Of a DNA stretch of 64,000 bases, positions 13,101-21,819 are shown piece after piece. Position numbers and translations under genes: made by a program. The stretch is from positions 94,652 through 158,651 of the forward strand of contig NMRB01001379.1 of assembly GCA_002633025.1 (NCBI GenBank). The letters are read 5' to 3'. The first letter of the stretch is position 1. Every line of letters starts with the position of its first letter. A model generated the notes under the pieces. The model was given only the letters and a program-made list of their open reading frames with translations. It was not told where the DNA came from and did no database searches. This DNA comes from Notospermus geniculatus (taxonomy: Eukaryota; Nemertea; Pilidiophora; Heteronemertea; Lineidae).

Positions 13101-16100
13101 GTTGATGCGATCTTTGGTCTACAGTGCACTTCAAAAAAATATGCCATGATTCAGAGCAGCCATAAAAAATGGAATACACATAGGCCCCTGGTGTTGATGT
13201 TTGACACCTCTGGGCCTACATGGTTCGACTTTCTGATTTTTCGTTTTGTGAGGTCCTTTAGATGAAAGTTTATGGGGAGGGCGTGTAGATCGATCGAACT
13301 CTCGAGGGTGGTCTCCTGACAGAGAGGCTGCGTGTTTGATTCTCGGTCGGAATTGCCACTTTGTGGGCTTACTATCAGCTGGTCTGAAAAGATCATGAGA
13401 TGTGCTGTATCAGCTCTCCTTGAGTGAGTTTCTTGAAAGGTTTCTGCGGAGACTGGGTAAAAATGTGAAGGACGTCAAGACCGGTCACCAGTACTAGCCA
13501 TGATGGCCTTCTTGAAAAACCCGATGCAACGTTTTTGAGTGTGGCCCGTGTGCCAGTGTGAGATTACAATAGATTGACGGAATAAGGTGCGACTTGACAA
13601 TCGGCGACACACAGAGAAACAGCGAGTCTCAGTGAGTTCCAAATAATGGGAGTCGCACAGACAAATGGCCACAGTGAAAAACATTATACCGGTCCTTCAC
13701 CTCAGCGTTCCCTCTTTTTATTCCAGATCACTATGTCCCAGACAGAAAAACAAGACACGAGCGCCCTCTATGACAAAATGACGATACGGGAACTACAACA
13801 AAAGGTACCAGAGATAAACTGGCTGCGATATTTCAATGGGCTCGTCGCAGAGAACCTCACTGAGGATGAACACGTTGTCTCATTTGCCCTGAAATACTTC
13901 AGGAAGTTGGGGAAACTTTTGAGGGCAACGCCGAAGAGGTAGGTGACGTTATGTCTTCATTACATCATGGTTCCCAAATGCATCACATTTTGTGGTTTGG
14001 ACCCAGTCATTTGGTTCATGATGGCACGTCCTCAAGATCAACCATGAATTACCCCTGGCTGATCAGTAGGGGTCTATTACAATTGATCCCTTCCAAAATC
14101 AATCCATACTGCACATTGATCAGTAGGGGTCTATTACAATTGATCCCTCCCAAAATCAATCCATACTGCACATTGATCAGTAGGGGTCTATTACAATTGA
14201 TCCCTCCCAAAATCAATCCATACTGCACATGGACGAGAACCTGCCCGAAAGTGATCTCACTTTTATACCATTCATACTACGGTGTAGGCCTCCCTTTGTG
14301 GGCCTAGTTTTTGGACTTAGAAAATTTCCAGCAAAGACAATAAACTGTGAACTTCCTGTAATACTTGCGGCCATGAGTAAAACACACTGCCTATGCCTTC
14401 CTTGTAGGACAATTGCCAACTACCTTCTGTGGCGGTTGATTATGGGATTTGCTCCTGAGTTGACGCAGGCTTTTCTGGTCCACAGAAATGAGTACATGAG
14501 AGTCTTACAAGTGAGTACTTAGTGTGTGCAGGAAACAATGAGGAACCCACTTGAAATTTCATCCCGAAAGGGTAGTGAGAGTGCGAGCATTTGTACCAAA
14601 GACTTCAAAGCCCCACTGTATTGAATTTTACGATATTTTCAAAATGTTAGGAGAGTGCACGTAGAGGTCTCATAGCTCGTGAAGGTCCCCAAAATGCATG
14701 CCTGATACGTACTTCAGAGAATCAAGGCCTAGTTTTCAACACACATTGAAAAAACTGCAGGGAGAGCTCTGATGTATTCAGGTACAGTGTAGTACATTTT
14801 ACACTACACTGAAGTCGTGCACTGACGTCCAGAATCGCGGCGATGATTCGTGTTTTCAAATTGAATACAGAGGGGCTTTAAAAACAAAGCAATGCAATTT
14901 TGTTTCCAGGGGACCTCGCGAGACAAAGTCAGATGGAAAAAATGTGTGGAATTCGTCAACGAGAGGATGGGCAGCGCTGTCGGCGCTATGTTTCTTCGCG
15001 ATGCTGACTTCAAAAAAGAGAGCAAGGTCGTCGCCTTGGAGATGATCAGCGACTTACGGGAAGCTATCAATGAAATAATCTCTGAAAGCAACTGGATGGA
15101 TGATGAAACTAAGGTGGTTGCTAAGGAGAAGGTAGGCATGGCAACAGTTGCTAAACAACAGTGATTTAGCAAAAAATGGTTGTCATGGAGATTTGGCAGT
15201 TTCTTCAGTATTTCTGTGAACTTTTTTGCCAGTTATTTGATATTTACTGGTATCAAGAGAGTAGTGCCAAATTACATGTATATGAGGAGCTTTCAAGATC
15301 TTTGTCGAATAAAACTGATAAAAATTCATTGGGTGAGCCTAGTCACATGTTCCTGTCAATTTCAGGCAGATGCTATGAATGAGAGAATCGGTTATCCCGA
15401 CTTCATCCTGGATCCAGTACAGCTCAACAAACTGTATGAGAAGGTAAATTTTGTTCTTACTGACATACTTCTGACATCATGGCCCGGTTCCACGACGGTG
15501 GTTTCCGCCACGGTTTGTGGCGAGTGGTGTGGTTTTCACTGGCATTGTGTAAACCATTGAAGGACTCTCCTAAACCCTGCAAACCTCATTGGAAAGTTTT
15601 GTATTGGAAACTGGCTTTTACTGCAAAAGGGTTCTCCAAGTGCAGAAAAAAATCAATGTAAAAATTTCAAGAGGAGGTTGTCAGCTGAGTGCCAGGTTTT
15701 ATGTGTCTCTCGTTCACCTATGGTTATGTTTTTCAGTTGACGTTTGAAGTCGATTATTATTTCAAGAACATCCTCAACATTGAGAAGTATGATGCTGATC
15801 GGACGTTTGTCAAATTGCGAAAACCGGTCGATAAAGACAAGTAGGTCTTCTATTCTTCATTTCTTTGTTGTCCATCCAGGCCTACCTGGGGTAGTGCGTC
15901 ATTCCGTCGAACTCAGACTTCTAACCCAGGCAGCAATACCCACTACACACTGTTCAAGGTGGCTGTTCCATTTAGTTTACGTCCCAAATATTAGCCAATC
16001 AGATTACGCGTTGCAAAAGAGCCTTGGATTGCAAGTTGCGATGTCAGCTGAACAGTGCACTGCAATGGATCGAATCGAGTCAAGTTTCCCGATTTATGTC

Positions 16101-19100
16101 TCGCAAAATGTTTGGATTTCCAGTAAATGTCCGACATGACGGACAAAACTGTACTTAAAATGTACAACAAAAACTATTTGTATTCCTGTAAGTCAGATTG
16201 ACAGACGACGCCGGGAGTTTATAAAAGGGGCATTTTGATTGGCCACTCGCGACTAGGACCAAGCCGTGAAATAGAAATGCTGCTATTGACGCCAGGGGTA
16301 TGAGTGATGAAACAGTAGGTGTAGTCACGCGATGCCCCTGGTGTGCCAGGATGTTGTTGTCCTGCGTCTGTTCTTCTTCATTCTGTCACTTCCTGTTGTT
16401 TGCTGGGCCTCAACAAATCCTCTGTAGAGGTTCTTCACTGACGTCAAAACCCTCACATGACTGCAAAGAATTGGCCATGTTGGCCGTCAAATGGCGGCGA
16501 TGATGTAAAGGTGTCACATCATAATATTTTGACGTCAGGATCTGTGTGTTGATGCCATGACGTCGCTTGACATTTTGACGGCCAGTATGGTGGCATCGTG
16601 TCGTCATGGAAACGTGACGTCACGTGAAGAACCTCTATATGGTCCGTTAACTCATCAACTGCCCCAGAGTCCACCAGATAATATGACCGTGCTTATTTCT
16701 GTTTCCAAGGTGGGAGCAAAGCCCGGCCGTCGTCAACGCCTTCTACAACCCTAACGCCAACGACATCGTGTTTCCCGCGGGAATACTTCAGCCATTATTC
16801 TACAGCCAATACTTCCCGAAATCATTGAATTATGGTGGAATAGGGGTCGTTATTGGGCACGAGATCACGCATGGCTTTGATGATAAAGGTGAGGTCCTGA
16901 TTTTTGTTCAAATTGGACTGAGCTAGCCCCAAAAGTTTCTTACCCTGGGAGCCCAGTGGTAAGGGATCGTCTCCAAATTGTTTTCGTTTCAAACGCGTTT
17001 GAAATGAATGTCAATGTCGTTTCAAAATCGTTTGCAATTTTTGTAGTCCAACGAAACTGAAGTGATTTTCCAACGATTTTCAAAACGGATTTGAAACGAA
17101 TTCTCCCCAAACGAAAAGTACCCACAACGAAGAGCAACGTTTATCTGCCCAACGAAAAGCAAACGTATGCGCCAAATAGAATGCAAAAACGTTTTCAAAT
17201 TGTGTCAAACGAAATCCAAACGAAATGAAACGTTTTTGCTTTTTTGGCGTCATAGGTGCATTGCGGTAGCGATAGGCCTACATGTCATGATGTGCATGTC
17301 ATTCTTTCCGTATCAAAGGCTCCTATCGGTAGTGAATTTGATAGGCCTATATACTGTCGTTCAGGTCGGCATTGGTTTTCAGTCCTTCAGCTCATCCTCC
17401 GTTAGGCCTATGTCCGTTGTATTCTAGGCGTACCGGGTAGGCCTATCAATTTTAGGCCCAGGCCTAGCCTATAGCCTCGAGGCCTATGTGTAAAGATGCT
17501 TCCTTTATACATGGTGATGAATAATTTATTTCCATTTTTGACTTCTGAGGTCGTAACCACTGACTTCTGAGGTTGATTGTCTGGAATGAATTGATCATTA
17601 TCTGTTTTAGTGGCATTTTCATTTTAATATCTAATAGGCCTAACTATTAGGCTATTTCATCGGTTTTTAGGCTATGTCTTGGCCTAGGCCTACTGATCAT
17701 GTATGCCGACACCATTGTACACATTGGTGTATGGTGCTTCATCTCGATCATGAAATAAATTTATTTTCATTTTCAACTTCTGAGGTCATAAGCACTTGAC
17801 TTCTGAGGTCGATCGATTGGAATGAATTCATCATGATCTGTTTTGAATACCATCATCTATGTAATCATGTCGTACATACTTTGTGCATTCAAGCACCCAG
17901 CCAAAGTTGGATGTTTCGTCATATTAAATTGATGTACATGTAGGCTAGGCCTCTATGTTCCGTCGACCCATCCTCCTCGGTCGCCAGATTCGGCAAACGT
18001 TTGGAAGTTCGTGTCAACGATTTACGTTTGGAGCGAGGGGAAGAAAATGTTTCAACTTCGTTTCATACCATCCAAACGTTTGTCTCTGGAGAAACGTTTC
18101 TCATGACAAAAATATCAAACGAAATTGCAACGAAAATGTGTGCTATGCCAAACGGTTTTCAGTCAGTTCTCAAACGAATTTTTTCGTTTAAATTCGTTTT
18201 GAAGAAGCCGCTTCAAATTCGTTTAAACGAATTCCAAACGTTTCTATTTTGGAGACGATCCCTAAAGTGATTGACTGCGATGCATTTTCGAGAGGGCATG
18301 GCTTTGATTCTCGGTCCAGTTGCTGCTTTGTGCTCTCAACTGGTCTGGAAGGATTAACCCATTAACTGCGTAGGACATCCTACTACGTCATTACAAAAAC
18401 CGGGGAACCCCTGGAATACACTCGAGGATCTTTGCTTGCGTAAGGCGTAACAGTACGCCTTGCAAGGAAATGGTGCATCACACTCTGCAGGACGTTATAT
18501 CACATCTGGAATCTTGTGCGTCAGATACTTTTTTAGCAATTTCTTTTAAGAAAGAAAAATTTGAACTAAAAAAAATTACACGGTTAACGGGTTTATAAGC
18601 GTTGCACTGAATGAGCTGCTGCTTGAGTTCCCCAAAATGGTTTCTTAGGAAAGATGGCCGGAGAAGTGTAAAGTGGTCTCTACCTCGGGGAAATACCGGT
18701 AATTTTTTGACCTGACGATGGCAAAGTGTGTATATCAGACTCGCAATCAAAATCTCCATTTTTCTTGCAGGACGACAATATGACAAAGACGGAAATCTTC
18801 GCGAATGGTGGAATAACAAGACAAGCATTGCATTCCAAAAGAGAGCCCAATGCATGATCGATCAGTACTCGCAGTATACTATAGAACCATTTGGACTCAA
18901 GGTTGGTGTGAGACTGACTTGAATACCAGCTGGAGTGGAACCGCTTACTGTAATTAATCTGGTGCTGTTAAATCTGAACGGTTTTCACATTTTCTTGCCC
19001 CTAAAAATCCATCAAATCCATCCATCAGCGGCTCAGAAATCTGAAGGATTTGAGTTTCTTTTCAGATTGATGGACGGATTACGCAGGGCGAAAACATCGC

Positions 19101-20258
19101 TGACAATGGAGGCCTGAAGGAGTCGTACAGGGTAGGTGAATAAAAAATGGCGTGAAATCCTCAAAGCTATCAAAATAAACGTGATACCGGTACTCCATGT
19201 GGGAGCTTCCTCACGCAGGTTGGCTCTCTTTTTTTGAGATGTGGAAAAAGGTGCAACAAGTTCTGCAGATTCCTCATTACTTTTAGGAAACAACTACATA
19301 ACAACAACATGTTGTTGTCGTGCATTAATCATGATTGTGTATATTTCAAATTTGGTCCATTTCAGGCGTACATGAAATGGGTGAGGACACACGGCCCAGA
19401 ACCATTGCTTCCTGGGATCAACCTGTCTCACAATCAGTTGTTCTTCCTAAACTATGCACAGGTGAGAAACAAAATAATACCGGTACTGTCACCAGCTAAG
19501 GTCACATGATGTCGTCTGCTCTTCTGGTCAGATATCATCTGCTCAGGTGCGTGGGAAGGCGTCTCAGAAGATGTCGCCTGCTCAGGTCAGAAGACGTCGT
19601 CAACTCAGGTCAGAAGTTGTTGTCTGCTCGGGTCAGAAGATGTCATCTGCTCAGCAGAAGATGTTGCTGGCTCAGGTCAGAAGATGTCGTCTGCTCGGCT
19701 CAGACGATGTTGCCTACTGAGGTCAGAAGATGTTACTTGCTCAGGTCAGAAGATGTCATTTGCTCAGGTCAACGATGTCGTCTGCTCTGGTCAGAAGATG
19801 TCGTCTGCTCAGGTCAGAAGATGTCGCCTGCTGAGGTCAGAAGATGTCGTCTGCTCTGGTCAGAAGATGTTGTCTGCTCAGGTCAGAAGATGTCGTCTAC
19901 TCAGGTCTGTGGAAGACGTCAAATATTTGATGTTTGCTTTTCAGATTTGGTGTGGAAACATGAGGGACGAGGAAGCTCTTCAGAAAATTCGGACGTCAGT
20001 TCACAGCCCAGGTCCAATTAGGTAAGGAAACGATTCATTCAGGGGTCAAAAAGTTGAATGTGCTGCCTTTGGCGACTCAAGGCCTACATGTAGGTCATTC
20101 TTGCCATCTACTCTATAAAGATTGCCATTGCTGAGGTATATTCCACTGTTTCTTACAGAGTAATTGGTCCACTGTCGAACTCGGAGGACTTTGCCGAAGC
20201 GTACAGCTGCCCCTCAGGGAGCAAGATGAACCCAGTGAAAAAGTGTTCAGTTTGGTGA
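871..20258 (+). CDS. M13 family zinc metalloendopeptidase (neprilysin/endothelin-converting-enzyme-like), 17 exons, complete
   Basis: Exons join as 871-1159, 6668-6709, 8740-8901, 11220-11303, 11555-11760, 12917-13096, 13727-13938, 14408-14510, 14910-15131, 15366-15443, 15737-15840, 16710-16888, 18771-18901, 19066-19131, 19366-19461, 19945-20021 and 20159-20258. They give 2331 nt (776 residues plus TGA) with every phase consistent. The product is a type II membrane protein: basic cytoplasmic tail, one membrane segment at about residues 65-88, then the ectodomain. The family cleaves small extracellular peptides. Visible hallmarks are CLTEHC (102-107), [19 protein letters not shown] (570-573, substrate binding), HEITH (611-615, zinc and catalysis), GENIADNGG (672-680, third zinc ligand E673 and D677) and a C-terminal CSVW. 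The length fits the 750-780 usual for the family. No catalytic residue is missing. Neprilysin and ECE subfamilies cannot be separated without a tree. Confidence 0.96.
1748..1865. repeat. Foldback MITE in peptidase intron 1
   Basis: The arms are inverted copies. GCCTATATTCATAAAACC at the left matches GGTTTTATGAATATGGGC at the right, and the interiors GCTAGGCTTAGTT and AACTAAGCTAGC also pair. The end sequence recurs in altered form near 32494 and 56285. Confidence 0.8.
2835..3066 (+). repeat. Dispersed repeat, left member of an inverted pair
   Basis: Translations of this stretch and of the reverse strand at 3600-3875 share AELHEQK and a stretch like SKHLxNMIDxQxIWWRHCI, so the two are diverged inverted copies about 0.5 kb apart. 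I cannot assign the element. Both are frame-broken and look like decayed mobile DNA. Confidence 0.55.
3600..3875 (-). repeat. Dispersed repeat, right member of an inverted pair
   Basis: Minus-strand relative of 2835-3066, sharing AELHEQK and the NMIDxQxIWWRHCI block. The family is unknown. It could be a fragment of a transposon ORF or simply a repeat that is open by chance. Confidence 0.55.
4370..4490 (-). repeat. tRNA-derived SINE or tRNA-Ala pseudogene (minus strand)
   Basis: Read on the minus strand, there is a 5-bp anticodon stem CCTGC/GCAGG with a 7-base loop containing TGC, followed by a T arm with GGGTTCGATTCC (B box). A weak A-box-like sequence lies upstream. The acceptor strands do not pair, so this is not a working tRNA gene. 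Sequence after the T arm continues like a SINE body (agcaaaagcactttcctc). Confidence 0.5.
4512..4600. repeat. Hairpin of GTAAAAATCCCCC inverted units
   Basis: GTAAAAATCCCCCGGTA near the left end pairs with TACCGGGGGGATTTTTAC at the right. A third partial copy (GCAAAAATCCCCC) lies between. No coding or known regulatory meaning is visible. Confidence 0.6.
5700..5790 (-). repeat. tRNA-Val-like pseudogene or SINE head (minus strand)
   Basis: On the minus strand GGTTATCACG, a loop TTAACAA with anticodon AAC, and the B box GGTTCGAATCC occur in tRNA order. The anticodon stem is only four pairs and the acceptor arms do not match, so a functional tRNA is unlikely. Confidence 0.45.
6255..6400 (+). repeat. 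tRNA-derived SINE copy
   Basis: An A-box-like TAGTTCAGTGG is followed by GGTTTGATTCTGG (B box) and then by a tail related to the copies at 12080, 13275 and 16941/18263, which share TTTGATTCTCGGTC and a CTTTGTGCTCTCAACTGGTC-like body. This copy lacks the 1.3-kb insertion seen at 16963. Confidence 0.55.
6668..6709 (+). CDS. M13 peptidase exon 2, a 42-base microexon
   Basis: Flanked by TTTTCAG and GTAAAA. It joins exon 1 and exon 3 in phase and reads [14 protein letters not shown] (residues 97-110). This supplies the conserved Cys pair (CLTxxC) that starts the ectodomain of M13 proteins. Without it the Cys pair is lost, so the exon is needed although it is too short to show up as an ORF. Confidence 0.9.
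6762..7006. repeat. MITE with AAAGGCCCGTTTACAC terminal inverted repeats
   Basis: The left end GTAAAGGCCCGTTTACAC pairs with the right end GTGTAAACCGCCCTTTAC. The interior is rich in TTGCAACTTG-type short repeats that also fold back. No ORF. Typical of a non-autonomous DNA transposon; the superfamily is not certain. Confidence 0.75.
7030..8250 (+). repeat. Dispersed repeat with an internal array of about 145-bp units
   Basis: Opens with AGCTCACTGGGGTGAGCTATT and a GTC-rich microsatellite (7083-7130). Units of about 145 bp follow, each with GGCCGCCAGGTGGCG (7532, 7822, 7966 and 8111, with diverged copies at 7243 and 7677) and a CAAAGTGCTGTAACTC block. A reversed relative lies at 35970-36300. 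Non-coding. Confidence 0.8.
8523..8686. repeat. MITE, Tigger/pogo-like ends (CTGTGGAACCTC)
   Basis: The left end TACTGTGGAACCTCCCTTAA is inverted at the right end as AGAGAGGTTCCACTGTG. The interior repeats GGACACCTC in both orientations. CAGTGGAACCTC ends with TA flanks are typical of pogo/Tigger-type MITEs; a related element is at 32633. It stops about 53 bp before peptidase exon 3. Confidence 0.75.
8740..8901 (+). CDS. M13 peptidase exon 3
   Basis: Residues 111-164. Contains the family signature [16 protein letters not shown] near the ectodomain start. The acceptor is CCTGCAG. The donor GTAAGT (8902) is also the first bases of a minisatellite that continues for 400 bp. Confidence 0.95.
8903..9312. 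repeat. 15-bp minisatellite starting at a splice donor
   Basis: Variants of AGAGATTAGTTGGCA recur about every 15 bp for roughly 400 bp. The array begins in the donor of peptidase exon 3 itself. The unit is a multiple of three, so stop-free frames across it are an artefact of repetition. Confidence 0.85.
10905..11183. repeat. MITE copy 1 (CTGTATTGAATT ends), next to exon 4 acceptor
   Basis: About 275 bp, clearly homologous to 14607-14880. Shared blocks include TTTTACGATATTTTCAAA, GTTAGGAGAGTGCA and GTACATTTTACACTACACT. The ends (AAAGCC..CACTGTATT..GAATT and GAATTCAATACAGTGAGGCTTT) are inverted. It ends 36 bp before exon 4. Confidence 0.8.
11220..11303 (+). CDS. M13 peptidase exon 4
   Basis: Residues 165-192, ending in the conserved [11 protein letters not shown] segment of the M13 N-terminal domain. 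Acceptor CTGTTTCAG, donor GTAAGT, phase 1 on both sides. Confidence 0.93.
11555..11760 (+). CDS. M13 peptidase exon 5
   Basis: Residues 193-261, including [13 protein letters not shown], a motif typical of M13 N-terminal domains. Acceptor TTTTGCAG, donor GTGAGT after a complete codon. Confidence 0.93.
11861..12064. repeat. Foldback element in peptidase intron 5
   Basis: AAAGGGGTTGTTCGTTTTCG at the left pairs with CGAAAACGAACAGCCCCTTTT-like sequence at the right, and TTGAGGAATCTGAGTTGTGA pairs with TCACAACTGAGATTCCTCAA. Long near-palindrome, non-coding. Confidence 0.75.
12080..12180 (+). repeat. SINE fragment (B-box type)
   Basis: Contains GGGTTCAATCCCTGG and a downstream CTGCTTTGTACTCTCAACTG body that matches the copies near 13330 and 18310. 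A palindrome (12181-12297) adjoins its 3' side. Confidence 0.45.
12181..12297. repeat. Short palindromic element
   Basis: AGCAGGCCTTTCTGTTTGACG pairs with CGTCAAACGGAAAGGCCTGCT and the arms meet near CAATAGAAATTCTATTG, so almost the whole 117 bp can fold on itself. No coding content. Confidence 0.75.
12451..12825. repeat. MITE with nested inverted ends (GCGACCGAAG family), copy 1
   Basis: Outer arms GGGGAACTGGAGGAAC / CACTCCAGTTCCTC and inner arms GCGGTGCGACCGAAG / CTTCGGTCGCACTGC are inverted. The interior (TTACGTTATTTCCATT, CGCCTGGCA-TAAAATTTACA, ATCTTGTAGCAGATGAAA) recurs at 22980-23345. Confidence 0.75.
12917..13096 (+). CDS. M13 peptidase exon 6
   Basis: Residues 262-321. Begins [15 protein letters not shown], matching the conserved [10 protein letters not shown] block. 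Acceptor TTTTTTCAG, donor GTAAGT; exactly 60 codons. Confidence 0.95.
13275..13450 (+). repeat. tRNA-derived SINE copy
   Basis: GTGTTTGATTCTCGGTCGG is a B box, followed by GCCACTTTGTGGGC and AGCTGGTCTGAAAAGATCA, the same body as at 18290-18360. Diverged; boundaries approximate. Confidence 0.5.
13727..13938 (+). CDS. M13 peptidase exon 7
   Basis: Residues 322-391. Includes [19 protein letters not shown], a conserved helix of the M13 N-terminal domain. Acceptor TTCCAG, donor GTAGGT, ending in phase 2. Confidence 0.93.
14061..14231. repeat. 57-bp tandem repeat, exactly three copies
   Basis: GATCAGTAGGGGTCTATTAC begins at 14061, 14118 and 14175, each followed by nearly identical sequence ending in CCATACTGCACAT. 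It lies in peptidase intron 7. The unit length is a multiple of three, hence an uninterrupted but meaningless frame. Confidence 0.9.
14408..14510 (+). CDS. M13 peptidase exon 8
   Basis: Residues 392-426; [12 protein letters not shown] is the conserved NYL-W-RL segment. Acceptor CCTTGTAG, donor GTGAGT. Confidence 0.93.
14607..14880. repeat. MITE copy 2 (CTGTATTGAATT ends), next to exon 9 acceptor
   Basis: Same family and orientation as 10905-11183. The terminal inverted repeats AAAGCCCCACTGTATTGAA and TTGAATACAGAGGGGCTTT are clearer here. It ends 29 bp before exon 9. Confidence 0.82.
14910..15131 (+). CDS. M13 peptidase exon 9
   Basis: Residues 427-500. Contains [21 protein letters not shown], a conserved family block. 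Acceptor TTTCCAG, donor GTAGGC. The acceptor tract begins only 29 bp after the end of a MITE (14607-14880). Confidence 0.94.
15366..15443 (+). CDS. M13 peptidase exon 10
   Basis: Residues 501-526, including [11 protein letters not shown], the conserved IGYP-DFI segment. Acceptor TTTCAG, donor GTAAAT. Confidence 0.93.
15737..15840 (+). CDS. M13 peptidase exon 11
   Basis: Residues 527-560, including KLRKPVDKD, the conserved L-KPVD block before the catalytic domain. Acceptor TTTTTCAG, donor GTAGGT, phase 2. Confidence 0.93.
16425..16638. repeat. MITE with TAGAGGTTCTTCAC ends, copy 1
   Basis: TAGAGGTTCTTCACTGACGT at the left is inverted as ACGTCACGTGAAGAACCTCTA at the right. The interior has GGCCGTCAAATGGCGG and CATTTTGACGGCC. 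Homologous in opposite orientation to 30863-31087. In peptidase intron 11. Confidence 0.82.
16710..16888 (+). CDS. M13 peptidase exon 12 (catalytic zinc site)
   Basis: Residues 561-620. Carries NAFYNP (substrate binding), [10 protein letters not shown] and [10 protein letters not shown] with the HExxH zinc motif at residues 611-615. The acceptor is TTTCCAAG and the donor GTGAGG, phase 1. Confidence 0.97.
16941..18365 (+). repeat. tRNA-derived SINE split by the 1.3-kb transposon
   Basis: CTGGGAGCCCAGTGGTAA before the transposon and AGTGATTGACTGCGATGC then GGCTTTGATTCTCGGTCC after it join into an A box plus B box head. The body CTGCTTTGTGCTCTCAACTGG continues to about 18365. Removing 16963-18265 restores the arrangement seen in other copies. 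Confidence 0.6.
16963..18262. mobile_element. Non-autonomous DNA transposon, PIF/Harbinger-like (1.3 kb)
   Basis: Ends GGGATCGTCTCCAAA (16963) and TTTTGGAGACGATCCC (to 18262) are inverted, and a TAA triplet flanks both sides (16960-16962 and 18263-18265). A 3-bp TWA duplication with GGG-starting ends is the PIF/Harbinger pattern. No transposase ORF is seen. The subterminal regions are dense in AAACG/CGTTT motifs, and an internal block with ACTTCTGAGGTC is duplicated (about 17515-17610 and 17747-17850). It is inserted in a SINE within peptidase intron 12. Confidence 0.75.
18771..18901 (+). CDS. M13 peptidase exon 13
   Basis: Residues 621-664, containing [10 protein letters not shown] and the conserved Cys of RAQCMIDQY. 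Acceptor TTCTTGCAG. The donor GTTGGT (18902) is weaker than the others, but the next exon continues the family sequence in frame. Confidence 0.93.
19066..19131 (+). CDS. M13 peptidase exon 14 (third zinc ligand)
   Basis: Residues 665-686; [18 protein letters not shown] holds the zinc ligand E673 and D677 of the ExxxD motif. Acceptor TTTTCAG, donor GTAGGT. Confidence 0.96.
19366..19461 (+). CDS. M13 peptidase exon 15
   Basis: Residues 687-718, including the conserved LLPG and [10 protein letters not shown] blocks. Acceptor CATTTCAG, donor GTGAGA. The following intron is mostly a 23-bp minisatellite. Confidence 0.95.
19510..19920. repeat. 23-bp minisatellite filling peptidase intron 15
   Basis: Variants of GTCAGAAGATGTCGTCTGCTCAG repeat with about 23-bp spacing over 410 of the 483 bases between exon 15 and exon 16. 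Open frames on this stretch come from the repeat. Confidence 0.88.
19945..20021 (+). CDS. M13 peptidase exon 16
   Basis: Residues 719-743: [13 protein letters not shown] and the conserved VHSPGPIR. Acceptor CTTTTCAG, donor GTAAGG, phase 2. Confidence 0.95.
20159..20258 (+). CDS. M13 peptidase exon 17 (C-terminus)
   Basis: Residues 744-776. Contains [19 protein letters not shown] and ends CSVW followed by TGA at 20256-20258, the diagnostic CxxW terminus of M13 enzymes. Confidence 0.96.
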
Positions 20259-20794
20259 AGTGTGTGAGACAGATGAGGCCACCGACGTCATAATGGCTGC
20301 ATGTTCTACTGCAGACTATATCTGTCGGTGTCACCTTTGGACAGAAATGTCAAGTTATAGAGGGGGCAGCTGTATGTCTGTGGGTCACCAGTTTCCTCCT
20401 ACATTCATGAACGTGTACCGGTACGTGCCATTAGAATTTGAAAGTGACCACAGGCCTTCATTTCAAGATGGGTGCACGACATGCTGCTCAGATTTGACAA
20501 TGATTGAAAGAATGAATTTTTTTTCTGGCATTGATGAAAATCATCTTGTAAATAATTCTTGCCCTGTATCATTATTAGCTTGTTTTTTGACAAAATCTTC
20601 TTCGCACAAATATTAGGCCAATGTACTGCTTGTAATCTGTCTGACTTGTCCTTGTGGATCAATTGTGCTTGTTTTTGATTATATAAATATATCACCGGCC
20701 TACCATTTGAGTCACCTTGGGCTGGACTGTTCTGTAATTCACTAAATTGATTATCAGTTGTTAAAGTTAGCGAAATTTGAAGAATCGCCTAAAG

Positions 20795-21248
20795 GCGGTG
20801 ACAGACTGGCGCGTAAGCAACACGTCGGGAAAGCGTTCAACCAATCAGGGAGGCGGTAACACTGACCGAAGCATCTACCGGAGAATCTGATTGGCGGAAC
20901 GCCTGCGTGATGAGTTGCATCATCTTCGATGATCGAAGGCCGATCTGCTCACCACAACGTTACATCGCACATCACCCTTCGAGAAATAGACCAGTCGACG
21001 GCGTATCTTGCCAACTTTACCGGTCGACCAATCATATTGCACTTTATATCGGGTCTTCGGCTACCACTATTTGTACCATGATTCAAATTTTACAACACCG
21101 ACTCTGATTGGCCTCTTCTTCTCGCGGCGGCAGATACGCCGTGGACCGGTCAATTTTTCGAAGGGTGATTTGCGATGGTAACGCAGTGGAGAGCAGATCG
21201 GCCTTCGATTAACGCAGATGCGTTGCATATGCGCCAGTCTGTCACCGG
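20795..21248. repeat. MITE with GCGGTGACAGACTGGCGC ends, copy 1
   Basis: The ends GGTGACAGACTGGCGC and GCGCCAGTCTGTCACC are inverted. Inner arms with GATCGAAGGCCGATCTGCTC, TTACATCGCACATCACCCTT and ACCGGTCGACC also pair. The inner part recurs in reverse orientation at 53836-54130. Confidence 0.8.
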
Positions 21249-21819
21249 CTTCAGACAGTCAGCCATCTCACAAGAATGAATTAAATGCCTGGCATCATGT
21301 TGGCTTCCTCTCTCCTGATTGTCTGGCTTTGAGCCTGAAAAAACTGATGCTTGGTACTTCTGCTAACAAAGGACAACGATATGTAATTCTGAATGCGTTG
21401 GTTGAATCTTGAAATTACCGGTACTTTACCGGTACCGTACTTCTTGTATATTTTTGGACCATTATTTCTTGGTATAAACAGTTTGCTGTTTTCCTGTGTT
21501 CAGAAAACATGGTACAATTTTAGAGTTTACGGATCGTTATACATGAGACATGAGTTGTTTCTTTCTATTTTTATAATCTTCCAACTTTACTGTTTTAAGG
21601 TGTGTTTTGTTGGTCTTCAGTCTTTTATATCACATATTGTTATATCATATTCTATGTATGACTTGATGTTTACATATCATTATCTTTATTATCTATATAG
21701 AGTATTGTATCTATATATCTAGATATCGTCTAAAGAGACTCCATTATATCAAAAATAGATAAGCGAGTGATCTTATTGAGATATCATCTATATAATCCCT
21801 ATATCATCTTAGATTCCCT

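Noticed and set aside
19506-20025. ORFs of 171 and 113 codons across intron 15
   Set aside because: They are the 23-bp minisatellite plus exon 16 read in the wrong or extended frame.
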